Shown: positions 1 through 32,566, counted from the first letter of the stretch. The stretch: DNA of 64,000 nt from Capitella teleta (GCA_000328365.1 KB297742.1:378269-442268); one strand, 5' to 3'. Numbers and translations: made by a program. Notes: generated by a model not told the origin, from the letters alone.

Positions 1-286
1 ATAATTTCTCTTAAGTTGAATTTATTAAATTCGTTCTGGAATAATTGCGATTTTGCGGTATACTCACCACCCTAATTAGTTCTGGATTAATATGTACATT
101 AGATTATGTGTGAAGTGAGGTCTCATGATGTATGAGGTTAGATCCCTATGCAGTACACTGTACATGATACATGATCCTGCATCAGAGAACTATTACATTT
201 ATTTAGTTCACATTTATTTGACTTTGGAATTGATGTTTGATTCTCTTATTTTTTTTTTCCCTTTCATCTGTTGCTGCTGTCAATAG

Positions 287-1409
287 CATCAAGACCCCTG
301 GTAAGTCCTTATGCGTCCATTGAAAACATGTTCATTCTCTCTTCACCTCCACAGGTGGTAAATTGGTGTATCATTACACAAAGAAGTTGGGCACCATCCC
401 CAAATGCGGTGACTGCAAGGAGAAGCTGCGTGGCGTGACCCCATCTCGCCCCATGGAGCGTTGCTCCATGTCCAAGCGCCTGAAGAAGGTCTATAGGACA
501 TACGGTGGCTCCCGCTGCCATGCCTGCGTCAGAAGCAGGTTTGTCTTCATCTCTCAGTGCTTCGCCTGGCATTGAAATGATTCGCATTTTGAACGTACCA
601 TATGCTTGGAAAACGTTTCTAGGCATAAACATTTCATGATTGCTGGTCATGAGAATTGGTGAACAGATTTGGGAAATCTGAAGTGATTTGACATTGGTGG
701 ACGAATTAAGGCCTGCCCGAATTGCAAACATGTAAATGGAGTGGGCACAGCCTTTTGAAAGGAACGATCGCCATGATGGTGATCAACCTGCAGTGATTAA
801 TTCGTGGAAATTTGTTTGATGGAAAATTTTTGCCGATAAATCTGGATTACTGATTGGCCAATATCTCTGCATTAATAGTTCATACAGTTAACTCAGTTGG
901 ATGGCCCTCAAACTGATCTTTATTTATTATTAACAATGAATTTGTCACATCTCTTTGCTTTGAAATTCTAGAAACACCGAGAGGTGGCTCAGGTATAAAA
1001 ATCAAGTTCACTTTTCTTGCAATACACGTATTGAGTATTTGTGCTAAATGTAAGGTTCATCCAAGTTGTTTAACTGCATTTCATGATTTTCATCCCATGG
1101 AGACTTACAGCAATCTGTCAATTATGTTTTTTCATTGGTACTTTGCATCATACAGCCACTTACTACTAGTGAAGTAATTATCGTTATCGTGATAAATTCA
1201 TGAAAATTATCGGGATATTTTGGTTTAATTATTGCCCAAGCCTAATTTTTCACGATAAGTTCTAATCCTCTGTATGATTTTTAACCTTTGACTGATTTTC
1301 CGTTCTCAGAATCATCCGTGCTTTTCTGATTGAGGAGCAGAAGATTGTGGTGAAGGTACTGAAGGCTCAGGCTGGAGGCAAGAAGAGGAAGCCTGTTGTC
1401 AAGAAGTAG
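287..1409 (+). CDS. RPL34: 60S ribosomal protein L34 (eL34), 3' part of gene, three exons visible
   Basis: Structural protein of the large cytosolic ribosomal subunit. Exons: 287-300 (14 nt microexon), 355-538 and 1310-1409, ending in TAG; phases join cleanly. The first exon(s), with the usual start, lie outside the window. The middle exon carries the two CxxC pairs typical of eL34 (CGDC and CHAC, inside RTYGGSRCHACVRSR), which can bind zinc. The last exon encodes the family's most conserved tail, RAFLIEEQKIVVKVLKAQ, then a Lys-rich end. Splice sites are canonical: cctg|gtaagt, acag|gtgg, gcag|gtttgt, tcag|aatc. Introns argue against a processed pseudogene. An A-run follows the stop closely (about 1431-1444), and the first AATAAA is at 1962-1967. 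Confidence 0.95.
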
Positions 1410-2740
1410 AAAGCTGCATTGTTTAATAACGAAAAAAAAAAAAAATTAAAAAATCCTCAGGACGCACCCAATGTGCCTGAAAACAATTGCTTTCTTGCGT
1501 CTCTGTTGAAGAACATACCAACTTTGGTTGCTCCACGTGTTACCCTTCAAAGTCAGGGAGAAGTCAGAATTCTAGTTTCAGTTCACATTGTTCAGCCAAT
1601 ACAGGCTGCAACCACACTGATGTATTTGAAAATTTTCTGTAAATTTTGAGGCAAATGTTTTTCCTTCGCAGCAGTGAATTAGTCTTTGAAAATGTCACCA
1701 ATACAGGAATGCTCAGAAAATAGTTTTGACGGCTACAGCAGAATATTTCTGAATAGTTTTTCCGAACTACGGTACTTTATTTATCCACCCTGGGCGGCCT
1801 TGAGTGTGATCTTGCAATCATTTGGAAGCAAAGGTAATCTAAGTGCAGCTTAGTTGTTTGGCCATTGATATGGTATAATATGCAATGGAAATTGAAAGGA
1901 CATGTGCAACAATTGGTTCATTTTTTTAATCATTGTAAGAGGTGAAAACTGTGCACCTGTAAATAAAGAAGACATTCATTATGCTGGGGTACTGTATGAA
2001 ATCTAAATATGTAATCAGCAGTGCGATGGTTATCACAAAATATTTTGAAAATAATGCACATCAAGGCATGTTGCATACACGTTATGTAGATAAATCAAAC
2101 AGTGATCTTGTGACCAGTCGAGGTCTTGAAATTGCATAATTAGAATAATGATAATTCTTGATTTCATGGACCTAAAATATATACTGGTAAGTGCACTAGT
2201 AGAATACATGTATCCTTCAAAGTACACACGCAAATGCATGAATGAATACTCATGACTGTTGTACGAGTGGAAGTGATGAGGGTTTATCCTGAACAATAAC
2301 TCATAAATCCAATGCATGATTATATAATTTTGAGTGTTGAAGGCTGCAACATATCAAAATAACGAACGGTGGGATTTTCTTTACATGTTGAGGCCAACAC
2401 AATGCAGAAATTGCTTCATCCCGCCAGCACATTGCTTAAAATGAACACTTCTAATACATCATTCAAGTATAATAATAACAATAATCATTAGTTATTGCAT
2501 AGGCATAATAGTGGCATAATAGGCACAAAGGTGAAAGTGATTGATAACAATTTAACATTCACGATAAAAACAGCATGAATAATGATTAAAAAATCGATTC
2601 ATAGAAAAACATCATTATAAAAATATTTCATTCCAGAGCTGAATAATCACGTTATCAAAGTAATACTATAATTGGACTGTACATGTAAAATCTGTAGAAT
2701 AAATCACAAATAATTTTTTTTACAAATTTTTAAAAACTTT
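1410..2740. other. Intergenic stretch between convergent RPL34 and SH2D4 3' ends
   Basis: AT-rich sequence without a convincing exon. It holds the RPL34 3' UTR, with an AATAAA at 1962-1967 as possible poly(A) signal, and probably the 3' UTR of the minus-strand SH2D4 gene. Short open frames here show no coding character. Confidence 0.6.
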
Positions 2741-7178
<4,438 letters not shown>

Positions 7179-7984
7179 TCAGCTGTTCCTTTGATGTAAT
7201 CTGGAGAAAATTTATTTAATTAATAGCTAGAAAGCTGCTCACTGGATTAAGTTGAACATAAATCTACAGATTTGAGAAAACACAGAAGGCAGAAGCCAGA
7301 GCTCAGTGCATCCCTACTTAAACCATCGAAAGTAAGTCCAAACAAGCAAAGTTAACAAGTATTGATTACATCCTGAAATATTTGAGGCAAGCCAGTTATG
7401 TGATCAAAGTCACACCAAAGAGTGCGCTGTCAATGATGGTTCCCTAACAGTGGCATAGGCAAGCTTTTGTTTAGAATGGGCAGATATGTTTATAAGAATA
7501 TTGGCGTTTGAGGCATTGAGGTGCCATATGTCAATTCTACTCATCTATGTACATATGACTTCAATGAACATGCATGTTTATAGTCTCAATGCATGATAAC
7601 TCCCTATGCATCCATCTGCTGATGGGGATGCAGGAACAGTAATATTTACAAACTATTCTAGCACATGTATATGATGTATATGATGTAGAGGGATTATTTG
7701 CAGTATTGCATATGGGCTGTCAATTAAAACCAAAAGACAAAACGGAGCACTTGTCATATCAACCCGGACCCCAAATCATGCAATTGGGGGGAGGGTCCCG
7801 CCATCGCTATAAAAAGGGCGCTATGAATTTTTAGGGGTATAAGAGACAAAAATGGCGAATGTTTTTTAGGGAAAAGTTAGCGATTTGTGTATGTCTCCAC
7901 CTCTTGTCTAGTAGCCTTGCACATCTCTGTCGTATGCTTTTGCTGGGAAGAGAGGAAACATGCAATTATTATGAGTGAAGATAA

Positions 7985-8075
7985 ACTGACTTGTGACGGG
8001 ATTCGATCTCGGACGGTACACCTCAAAGCACCACCGGTTTATCCGATTGCGCCAGCGCGGAATTCGATAAAGGTG
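7985..8075 (-). mobile_element. tRNA-derived SINE head (or tRNA-like fossil)
   Basis: On the minus strand, an A-box-like TGGCGCAATCGG is followed about 30 bases later by a B-box-like AGATCGAATCCC, the spacing of an internal Pol III promoter. The arms do not pair well enough for a working tRNA, so a SINE head is more likely. Outer borders were not found. Confidence 0.45.
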
Positions 8076-11036
8076 TTGAGTTATGTGTTACCTGATAAGA
8101 TGTGTGGTATTGGAGAAGCACGTGGCTTTGTTGTGTCACGTGACAACCGTTTAACTTGGCTTATGTTGAATGTATTCTTCCGCGTTTGTGGGTCCGGGTT
8201 AATATGACAAGTGTACCGACGAAACCATGGGCTCAACTACAGCTTGCCTGACTTTTTAACGCCACTGCCTAACAATAACCAAATATCCAGGCACAGGATC
8301 GACTCTTCAAAGTGATTGAGTTGGATCAAGATCATAGATATGATCTCAACCTTCAGATTTAACAATGAATCTCAGTGGCCAGGGGGATAAACTCAAGAAC
8401 TCACATTGTAATGAACAGACCTAAATGCAGCAATGACGACGTCTACTTAGATGCAACCATTTCGAGCATCTCACAATAATAGCTTAATATTATTCTGCTT
8501 CCTGATTCTGAGAGATGGAGAATAAATCATAACGCACTGTGTCAAAGGGAAAAACTGTCGAATTGCAGATGAAATTAAGACAGTCATGGGACGATAATGA
8601 GCCAAGAATGTTTACAATCGATGATAAAAATGATCACACGGTAAAATCGAGGAGAGTGGACTGATAAAATACATTAAAATTAGTCTCACGAACTTTAACA
8701 AACAGCAGCGAAATCGAGTACATGAACTTCAAATGAACTCGGAGCAACCACACTCACAAAATAACATAATCACAACGTAGTATCTGACCAACCTTTTGTC
8801 CAAAGTCTTTGTTTCGCCGGAGTAGAAACAATTCTAGTTCTCGAAAAGCTTTACCAATTGTCTCACTACTTCCCACGGATTGATTAAATGATATAAGGCA
8901 ATTATTCAGTTTGAGGTACTGATAACATACAATAAAGAAACTACTAGTAATTAATGATTATAAAACACAACATAAGAATTTCAGTGAACTATTATCACGT
9001 GCAGCGTATACTGTATACTAATAATATTATGCGTCATAGATATATCGGCCTGCTAATAATTTCGAAGATCCATGACGAATCTGTCGAATCAGCTGCTCTT
9101 CGTGTATGTAGTCATCACACGTGTTCACTTGGAAGCCTCAACAGTCATCAGTGCTCACCGCGATTAGTCTTTACTATTCAATTATCAATGCGTTCAATGA
9201 TGTTATTTAAGATAAGATAAGAATATATTATTATTCATTCAACAAAAACATTAAAATAACAATTTGACAAGCCGACATAATTAAGTGCTCATAATATATT
9301 TGCATTCAGTTCTGTAATTTTACCAAGATGAATGAAACATGGCTGACCAATGGAATCAATGGATCGGTAGGTGTGGCCCAATTCAAGTTATTCAACACTA
9401 TGAATACAACATGAATGCCTGTGCTCAGCAGTGTGCTAATTGACGAAGAGGAATTTCGCATGTGTGCATCTAGCACAATCTCGTTCCAAGACTCTACATT
9501 GTTAATTAGATATATCCTCATGATGGCAACAGAATGGATCTACATGCATCAGTGCTGTGTGCATGCAGTGTACTATAGCTTCATGTTTTATGCCCCATAA
9601 TAAATGATAGATTCTAAATTTGGCATGAGACTCCTCTAAACTCTAACATGCTGAATCAGTGAATATGCCAGGTGTTAAAACAACGTACTTCATTAGTTTC
9701 CCTCAACCTCTATATTTTATCAAATCATGAAAGACGCTTGACAGTAAGGTCACATATTTAAGCCCGTAATTATTATTCAGATAAACATACTGAATTTCAG
9801 TTATACGGAGAGCTGCGTCATATCATGTGTACACGGAGATATTATGACCTGAATGATCTGATACATGATTATAATACGAGAGGAATAAGGGAAAGTACGT
9901 TAGGCTTCAGTTTAAAATGCGTTATGATTTGTGATTGAACCTAAGAAATAGAACATGTAATTATGTTAATTTATCATCTTAGCTTTCTTTCCTTTGTTTA
10001 AATTTAACTTCTTCTGAATTATTTTTTCTCTCATTCTATTGTAGGTGACACAAAAGCGTCCTACTTCAGTCGCCACCAAGCGTCTATTTTTGTTAATTTG
10101 CACGAGAATAAATTATTATAATCAACATTTAGAAGAAAGTTCAATGATTCGATGAAACACTCTCGAGATACAATCACCAGTGAATTATAAGTCTTGAGTA
10201 GGTAAATTACTTATTAGCCCTTTGATCTGGAATGACTATTTATTCAAATTAATTATACTTATAACAAAACAAAAAAACCTTTGAAACACCAATAAAATAA
10301 CTTTGATATTGCAGTTTTATTTCATTTGTGACTGTACAAATTTACAAAATAATTTACATCAGTCATATGTACAATTATTGTCAACTAAAATGAGGAAAAA
10401 AGTGAAGAAAAAAAAATTCAGAGAAATTCAACAGACAACAGAATTATATTCTTCAGGAGAGTGCCTCAACTTTCATTCGGGAAAAGAAAAGAAAAAGAAG
10501 AGTTACTTCAATGATGAAAAAAAAGAAAAGAAAGACACTGTCACACACTATAACCGGTTCAAAAATCACAGTATTCTATGATAACATTATTAGAGTGAGA
10601 AGATGAGAAAGACGATAAGTGAATAAGGCAGAGGAGAAAATCAGAGGAAAACCAAAAAAATGGAAATAACCATGATATTTAAAATCTTGATATGTGTTTT
10701 TCTAGATTGATTGTTCAAAGATCGCAAAACAAAAACAAAATACAAACTCTAAAAACAACTACTAACACTTAGTAAAACACAATTAAATTGACTAGGGAGT
10801 GTTTTATTTTTAAATTATCAATAGTGAAAGAGAGTTTGAAAATATAAAATTTATAAATAAAGAAAATACTGGAGTCGTTTGGATTTTCGTTTTTCTCATC
10901 TCAGACAAGTGACATTTCAGTACTAATATTTGACAAAAGAAAATAATTTCCTAGTTTCCTAACTTTTCTCGACTCAATATGGCAGTAACACGCAAAAAAA
11001 CCCCTCTTATGAAAGGCAAGGATCCAAAACAATAGA

Positions 11037-11040
<4 letters not shown>

Positions 11041-11074
<34 letters not shown>
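11041..11074. repeat. Poly(A) tract
   Basis: Uninterrupted run of about 34 A, followed by an A/C-rich stretch (caaacaaaacaaac). It would be a U-run in the SIK 3' UTR. Confidence 0.95.
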
Positions 11075-11075
<1 letters not shown>

Positions 11076-11649
11076 AGCGCAAAAACAAACAAAACAAACA
11101 AAACAGCACGAAAACACAATAATTAATTCTTCAAATGAAAAAATACTTCTTCAAATGAAAAAAGTTTTAAGTAGCGAGAAAGAGAGGAGAGAAGTATTGA
11201 TTGAGCGAATTAATTATCATGATTATTATTAATATTATCACAACCGAATAATGAAGTGAATGACAGCATGGGTCCGAGAAGAATAAAAATGTAGAGAGAG
11301 AGATAGCAGTCCGGATGGCGTGAGAGGAAGTTTAATTTCCTTAATTAACGATCTTAGATGTCGCGATGAAAAAAGAAAAGAACAGAGTTCTGATGATACA
11401 GAACACATACAGGATGATTAAAATAACATCCGGCCTAACATTGAAGTTGATTCATATTCCCAGGGTGCAAACAGGAGGAAGAAGGAGGGGTGGGGGAAGG
11501 AGACGAAGTGGCAAGAATTATGCTTCGCTACCAAGACACCTGAGTCAACACATCTGTTTCTCGCTTTTGTAACGTTGTTTTTGTGACACTTGTCTCGCAG
11601 TTTCATGAAATGGAAACCACACACGATAATCGCAAATACATCATCTTCG

Positions 11650-27050
<15,401 letters not shown>

Positions 27051-27250
27051 AGCCAGCTCAATAGCTTCTGATACAGAAATCCTTGACAACAGGAAGGTGA
27101 GAGTCTTTAACTTTAAATTATTTCAAATAGTGAGGTTAATTGCAGAATATCGCTATATACATGGGTGATGTATATAGGTGTTCTATATAGTTCATGTATA
27201 TTATATGCTAAAGAAAATGATCGTCGTGTAAATTGAAATTTCGTTTACAG

Positions 27251-27461
27251 CATGAAGTTCTCCGTGGTATTGATCGTCCTTTCGTTTGTCTTCGTTGTTT
27301 TCTGTGTTGAAACTTGCAACCTGGTGGAACTACGTGGTACACTGAAAGTCATTGCACAAAACAGAGACTCGATGTCAATTTTCTGGGCGCCGAGCAGTGG
27401 TAGAAGAGCACCTGAGACAAACGTGTATGAATCTAAGGATGACTTGCCATTCCCAGAATAA
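27251..27461 (+). CDS. Small secreted peptide precursor 1 (69 aa), possible amidated-peptide prohormone
   Basis: Two-exon gene: a non-coding first exon ends at 27096 (gaag|gtgaga), and the coding exon starts at 27251 right after tttacag, with ATG at 27252. The product has a clear signal peptide (MKFSVVLIVLSFVFVVFC), then a short mature part containing SSGRRAPE. Gly followed by a dibasic pair is the classic pattern for cleavage and C-terminal amidation, so a neuropeptide-like prohormone is possible. I do not recognise the family. A poly(A) signal AATAAA lies at 27529-27534. The whole unit, including the 5' exon, intron ends and 3' end, is duplicated about 1 kb downstream. Confidence 0.6.
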
Positions 27462-27528
27462 TGATGAGGTCCACCAGAAGAGGGAGGAAGTAAGATATTT
27501 GTGAACTCATCTTAGCGTCGAAGAAGCC

Positions 27529-27534
27529 AATAAA
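27529..27534 (+). promoter_or_regulatory. Poly(A) signal of peptide gene 1
   Basis: AATAAA 68 bases after the stop; the matching signal in the paralogue is at 28586-28591. Confidence 0.6.
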
Positions 27535-28270
27535 ACAAATGCATTGGCAACATTTCCAGTGCCTCTTGTGTTTCTAGTGTCGACACCGCAATTTCGAAAT
27601 TCTTATTAATTTTCTAAGGGAATCAGGAAATTTTCTTCTTCAATAGATGTAAAAAAAAAATAAAAATAAAAATAAATAAATAAAATAAAAAATAAAACAA
27701 GAATCCAAAACAGCAACAAATGTTTATGCTGTTGAAATGGAAAGTAAGTCAAATAGGGCTGCACGTGTCTACTAAACATTGCACAATATAATACATAACT
27801 CTGTGGAAGATAGCTGGCATACAGAATGAGACACCGTCAAAAATAGCTGGCGGTCTATGGGTTAATTGTGTATGTATACTATTTGCAAATTGAAGCATCA
27901 AATTGAGATTGATATTAAGTGTAAGCTTTTAGGCAGTATTATCAAACTCCCAAAATTTCGCAATTAGCGTCACTTAGAGAGAGACTCACAGAGTGTACAT
28001 TTCGGTATGTAAATTGCATTGTGCGCTCTGAATTATCGCAACAACATTTCATTGAGAAGAATTCAGCTCAATAGCTCCTGATGCGGAAATCCTTGATATT
28101 TGGAAGGTGAGAACTTTAACTATTCCATTTCACTTTACATTCTTGCTAAGAATAAGGTTAGTTGCAGAATATCTCTACATGGGTGATATTATTTACGTTC
28201 TATTTATAGTTCATGTACATAATATATCATAGAAAATGATCGTCGAGTGAATTGAAGTTTCGTTTACAGC

Positions 28271-28522
28271 ATAAGGTTTTTCGTGATATTGGTCGTCCTC
28301 TCCTGCGTCTTGGCTGTTTGCTATACTGAAGCTATGAACCTGGCACCAAGTGGTACACTAAACAGAGACTCGACGTCAAGTCGATCGACGCGGGGTCACA
28401 GTTGCGTAGCGAGCTGCAGGAAAACACACAGGCCTGGTCCGTTTAGACTTGCCTGCGAAGAGAATTGTGAGACAGCTTCAGAACGTACGCAAGTAATAGA
28501 GATTTTTTGTGTTTCGGAGTAA
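28271..28522 (+). CDS. Small secreted Cys-containing peptide precursor 2 (paralogue of precursor 1)
   Basis: Same architecture as the gene at 27251: a 5' exon ending at 28106, an intron, an acceptor tttacag at 28269, then a hydrophobic leader (FFVILVVLSCVLAVC) aligned with that of precursor 1. After the leader the sequences diverge sharply: this copy has a basic stretch, five cysteines (HSCVASC, ACEENC, FC) and no GRR site. I see no clear start at the aligned position, so the start is uncertain and this could be a fading paralogue. Poly(A) signal at 28586-28591. Function unknown. Confidence 0.45.
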   Translation: MRFFVILVVLSCVLAVCYTEAMNLAPSGTLNRDSTSSRSTRGHSCVASCRKTHRPGPFRLACEENCETASERTQVIEIFCVSE

Positions 28523-28622
28523 TGGTGAGCTCCACTTGAAGAGGGAGGAATATATTTCTGAACTCATCTTACCTTCGAATAAGCTAATAAAGATGCATGT
28601 GCATGCATTGGCGACATTTCTA

Positions 28623-30165
28623 TAGTGTCTCCCGTCTTGTGTTCCCAACGCAATCCCGAAATTGTTATTAATTTTCTAAAGGAATCGGGGGATTTTATTT
28701 TTCAAAAAGTACTCTAAAAATTGAAATAATCTTTTTGTGGGGTTGGGATTGAAAGTAGGTCAAATTCTGCACGTGTCTACTGAACCTTTACACAATGAAA
28801 TAAACTTTATAAAGGAACCCATACCAGTATAGTATATCAAAGAAGATCAGGTAAATCGTGGTAATTGAGAGAGTTTACAACGACATTTCTGTGACTGACA
28901 GAAATGATTTAGTACTAAGACATGGCTATGGTGATTGACATGTTTAGCTCCACACAAAAGAAATCATTTCACTCGAACGCTGTGGTCAATGATCTCCACT
29001 ACTACCATCCTTGGCTGTGGTAGCCGCACATTCTGCATGCATGACCTGAACATATCGGACAACCCTCAATTGCATCTTCTCAATTGATGCTCAAAGTGAG
29101 CTGAATGATTACGTCTCTCTTTTATGTTATAATAACATGGACTCACCGTCACCTTTGATTTTATTTCAATTACATTCGATCCAAATAAGAAGAAATACAT
29201 AAAATGCCCGACGATCCAACTTCTAATGGTTTTGCATTTAGGCGGAGATTTACGTTTCATTGCGGATTCAGTACCAATAATTCAAAAACGAATGTCCTTT
29301 TATTATAGCCACAAAGACAACAACACCCAATAAAATTAACATATTGTTTCGATTGGAGATGACCTCGACAACCATGCTAGTTACGGCTGGTGCACACGAA
29401 CAAAGCCAGGCCACTTGTCCAAAATATGGCAAATCCATGAGCATTACATGTCTCACATCAAGTATTGCGCATGCTTTTGTGAATTTGTCAATTTCACTCC
29501 GATACATCTTCTGTTGTTAAAGCGTGATTATCATGCCATATTTTATTTTCCGCGCATAGCAGCAACTAAGATCCGTCTTTCATCTGGAATTGCGCAACAG
29601 AGCTTCTCGATTGAAAAGCCGATTTGGCAAATGTCCAAACGTCTCCACATGGGAGCATTTAGTATTGAGTCTTATTGACCACACCGTCGCCTGCCGTTCA
29701 ATACTTCTCAAGCCGCCACAACTCTGTTAGAGAAATATAGCTGTTGCTAAGTACCGTTACTAAGGACGCCATTGGTGGACTAAAGGGCGGCGATAGCACG
29801 ATTTCTTCGGGGAATATCACTGTCATTCTAACGCTTCTCTGGATGTTTTGTTGACAATGATCTATTGCATTTTTTGTTGACTGGATGTTCTTCAAAGCAG
29901 ATCGATTATGAAGTGTTTGTTTTGATATCGATTCAAGAACTTTCGACGGCAAACAAGGTGAGAGACAAAAAAGTTGAATGGCTCCACGGTTGATCGCAGA
30001 TATCAGTTCAACAAAAAGCACAATGCATGTAACCAGCTCCAACGTATTTTTTTTTACTGCCTTGCTAACATCAATCCATATAACAATCACTCAAGTAATC
30101 TTTTGGTCACAAAACTCGCAATACTCTGCTGAGCTAGTTTTTCTGATGACAGTGTAGCCGGCACC
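28623..30165. other. Intergenic region before the SAXO-like gene
   Basis: No confirmed gene. Two minus-strand open frames, 29268-29507 (79 codons, ending in a hydrophobic segment LILLGVVVFVAII) and 29698-30090 (130 codons but without an early ATG), run head-to-head with SAXO. Neither resembles a known family, and they are listed separately or rejected. The SAXO promoter lies at the right end and has an inverted CCAAT (attgg) near 29771. Confidence 0.5.
29268..29507 (-). CDS. Possible small membrane-protein ORF (uncertain)
   Basis: 79 codons from a true ATG (29507) to TGA. The C-terminal quarter is a plausible membrane segment (NMLILLGVVVFVAIIKG). There is no recognisable family and no splice evidence. 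A second frame from an ATG at 29260 runs 37 codons into a donor-like acg|gtgagt. It could be a fragment of a gene or chance. Confidence 0.15.
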   Translation of the reverse strand: MYRSEIDKFTKACAILDVRHVMLMDLPYFGQVAWLCSCAPAVTSMVVEVISNRNNMLILLGVVVFVAIIKGHSFLNYWY

Positions 30166-31939
30166 ATGACGGGCCAGACGATAGATCCCGCGACAGCCAA
30201 GGAGCTGGAAACTCTAATGAGAGAGTTTCCAGACTGGCAAAAACACCACCCCGAGATCGTTGCGGAGCTCAATCCCCCAAGGTGAGGGCTAAAAGTTAGA
30301 ACCAACCAAATGGGGATTTCAAATGATTTTTGACAGGTACACAAAAATGAACCGCAAGAGTGGACAAGGAAACAACGAGATAATTGCCAAGAAGAGATGC
30401 GCTAGCTTCCCCAATAGTCACTACACCACTGCGTTCCCCCACCACCAACAACGCCCCAGGAGCACAAAACAACCCGCTCCCACCCCACCCAACCCCCACC
30501 CTCTTCCTATGACATTCGACACAAATCAGAGGTCTGATTTCGTCGAGAAGGATCTCAACGCCAGAGGCAAACTAATCAAGAAAGTAGGTGCACGTAAATG
30601 CTAAAATATAAATCATTGATGGTGTCGTTAGGAAGAGAAGTATGTGGCTCCTGAGGTAGCAGTGGAAGGTACAACTAACTACATGCAGGACTATCCAGGG
30701 CATGCCCTCTTACCAAAGATTGTCAACAAGCCAATTGGGAATGGACAGATCAAGAGGCCTGGAGCCAAGATGGACCTCACAACATCCACAATGGAGCATT
30801 ACAAGCACTGGGCTCCAGACCCCACCATCTCTTTTGGAGAACTTCCAACTTTCACGGGTTCCATTTTGTATCCTAACCAATCAAGAGTTATGCAAACGAC
30901 AACAGCCACAACCTTCAAGGGCGAAACCGCTGACAGGAGACCGCCCATCCCCCAATCAGATGGTAACATCAAAATTGAAGGTGAGATAGTTTGAAAGCGT
31001 CTTGTTTTTGTAGCTAAAATGACCTTTAACAGGATCACACGATATGAAATCAACAACACAGTCGACCTACACCAAGAAGGAGGGCGCGCCGCCGTTTCCA
31101 ATCAAGGTCCAACAATCCACAGATCTCGCAATCGCTCGGAGGTCAAAGTTCCAACCAGAGACCCAGTCTATGCGGGACTTCGGGAACTTTGCGTCAAGCG
31201 GACCACCCCAGGCTCCAATTCAGCCTCCACCCAGTACCATCCAAATACAGTTTGACGATAGGTGCGGTGTAAAACACTCATTTCATCATTAGTAAATAAC
31301 GCTTAATTTGTTTATTCAAAGGCTGAATTTTGAGACAGAACAGCGCAAAGAATTCCCTGGCATCGACATCAGGAAACACCCGGTGGCGAAATCTTGCAAA
31401 GCTGAAACTGAAGAATATCAACGACCGGGTGTAAAGTTTGAAACAGTTACAAACCAGAAGGTATACTTGATCTTATATCCCTTTATCAACGACTTCATCA
31501 ATATAATTTTCAGCTTGACTACCAACCGATTGACATCATGGAAGCGTACGTGCCACCAGTTAAGCCACCGAGTGGCCGCAAAGAGAAACAGAACGGTAAG
31601 ATGGACCTACGCACCGTGAATCGGCAATTCTACAAGAAATGGGATGTTCCTGCGCCCGTCCGCTACGGCGATTTCCACGAAAGCCACACCTACATCCCCC
31701 CAGTGGCCAAATTCGAAGGCAACCCGACAACGGCTACAACCTTCCTCGGCCAGTCAGCGCCTATTCCTCCGCGCATTCTTCCTAAAGCGCAGCTCCGTAC
31801 TGGCGAAGGAGGATTTGACTTCAGTACCGTGTACAATGCAAATTTCAAGCAACCGAACCCCGTTGAAAACCTGAACAAAGCGCAAGCCAAACTCCTTCTG
31901 AATGAGCTGCGACACAGGAAAGCTGAACTCCGCGCCTAA
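30166..31939 (+). CDS. SAXO-like: SAXO/FAM154-like axonemal microtubule-stabilising protein, complete, 6 exons
   Basis: SAXO proteins bind and stabilise axonemal and centriolar microtubules through repeated Mn motifs. Exons: 30166-30281, 30337-30583, 30632-30980, 31033-31261, 31322-31460, 31514-31939 (TAA). Sum 1506 nt, 501 residues, all phases and GT/AG sites consistent. Repeat-like blocks match the SAXO style: AVEGTTNYMQDYPGH, KMDLTTSTMEHYKHW, TTATTFKGE, GVKFETVTNQKLDYQP, KMDLRTVNRQFYKKW and TTATTFLGQ. The N-terminus (about 1-40) is acidic and helical; residues about 60-95 are Pro/His-rich. No membrane segment or enzyme motif. Start chosen as the first ATG, followed by a frame open to the first donor. 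AATAAA at 32203-32208. Confidence 0.8.
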
Positions 31940-32202
31940 ACTTGCGAGATTATTCTAGGCATAATATTGAAATTTATATTTCACTTTTGTTGAGAAATTG
32001 CATTTGTGTTGTTAGTTTTTCGTAAATAGGTAAATCACCCTCTCTTTTTACTTTTTAATATTCTATGGTTATACGATTGTTTTATTCTTCATTCTTTTCT
32101 TTGGCGTACTAGAACTATGCTTTCTGAGAAGCCAACAAAGCCGCTGTGATATCGATTTCTTTATTATTGATACTACACACTGTCGCATGCAGACAACCTG
32201 AA

Positions 32203-32208
32203 AATAAA
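32203..32208 (+). promoter_or_regulatory. Poly(A) signal of the SAXO-like gene
   Basis: AATAAA about 265 bases after the stop, the first canonical signal downstream. Confidence 0.5.
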
Positions 32209-32516
32209 GATGGCATATATTCATATGCATGCACGTTCGTCAAAGTTTAAAGGATAATTTCTATGCAAATTTCTCTTCTTTATTTTTTATGCGCGTTAAT
32301 AGTAATACAGTACGTGTAGGTTGTAGCTCACTCAAACATAAAATCAATACGCAGTTCCTAGAAAGCAAGCCGCAAATTAATAACAAATGAGGGAGTAGTA
32401 GTCTAGTCCAGACCTCCAAGGTCATCGGTACAATATATGCAACGCCATTCTGCGTCATGAACTATCGCAAAGGTTGGTTTTTTTTTTTTTTTTTTTTTTT
32501 ATTTTTTTTTTTTTTC

Positions 32517-32566
32517 NNNNNNNNNNNNNNNNNNNNNNNNNNNNNNNNNNNNNNNNNNNNNNNNNN
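32517..32566. other. Assembly gap (50 N)
   Basis: 50 N directly after a T-rich homopolymer, which probably caused the break. True size unknown. Confidence 0.9.

Larger units (their letters stand above)
7201..11649. other. Non-coding region between SH2D4 start and SIK stop
   Basis: It holds the SH2D4 5' flank and first intron(s), a tRNA-like SINE head near 7990-8070, and the SIK 3' UTR next to 11650. The plus-strand TTTATT at 10803-10808 reads AATAAA for SIK and could end an ~850 nt 3' UTR. A 34-base A tract at about 11041-11074 lies within it. An acceptor-like site with a short open stretch and AATAAA (10044-10112, +) was seen but not called. Confidence 0.5.

Noticed and set aside
309-731. 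140-codon minus-strand frame over RPL34
   Set aside because: Antisense shadow of the conserved RPL34 exon.
7985-8075. Functional tRNA gene
   Set aside because: A and B boxes are present but the acceptor and anticodon arms do not pair convincingly; a SINE head is more likely.
10044-10112. Acceptor-like site, short frame and AATAAA on the plus strand as a last exon
   Set aside because: Too short, unrecognised, and no upstream exon on that strand.
29698-30090. 130-codon minus-strand frame as a gene
   Set aside because: No ATG until near its end and no recognised domain.
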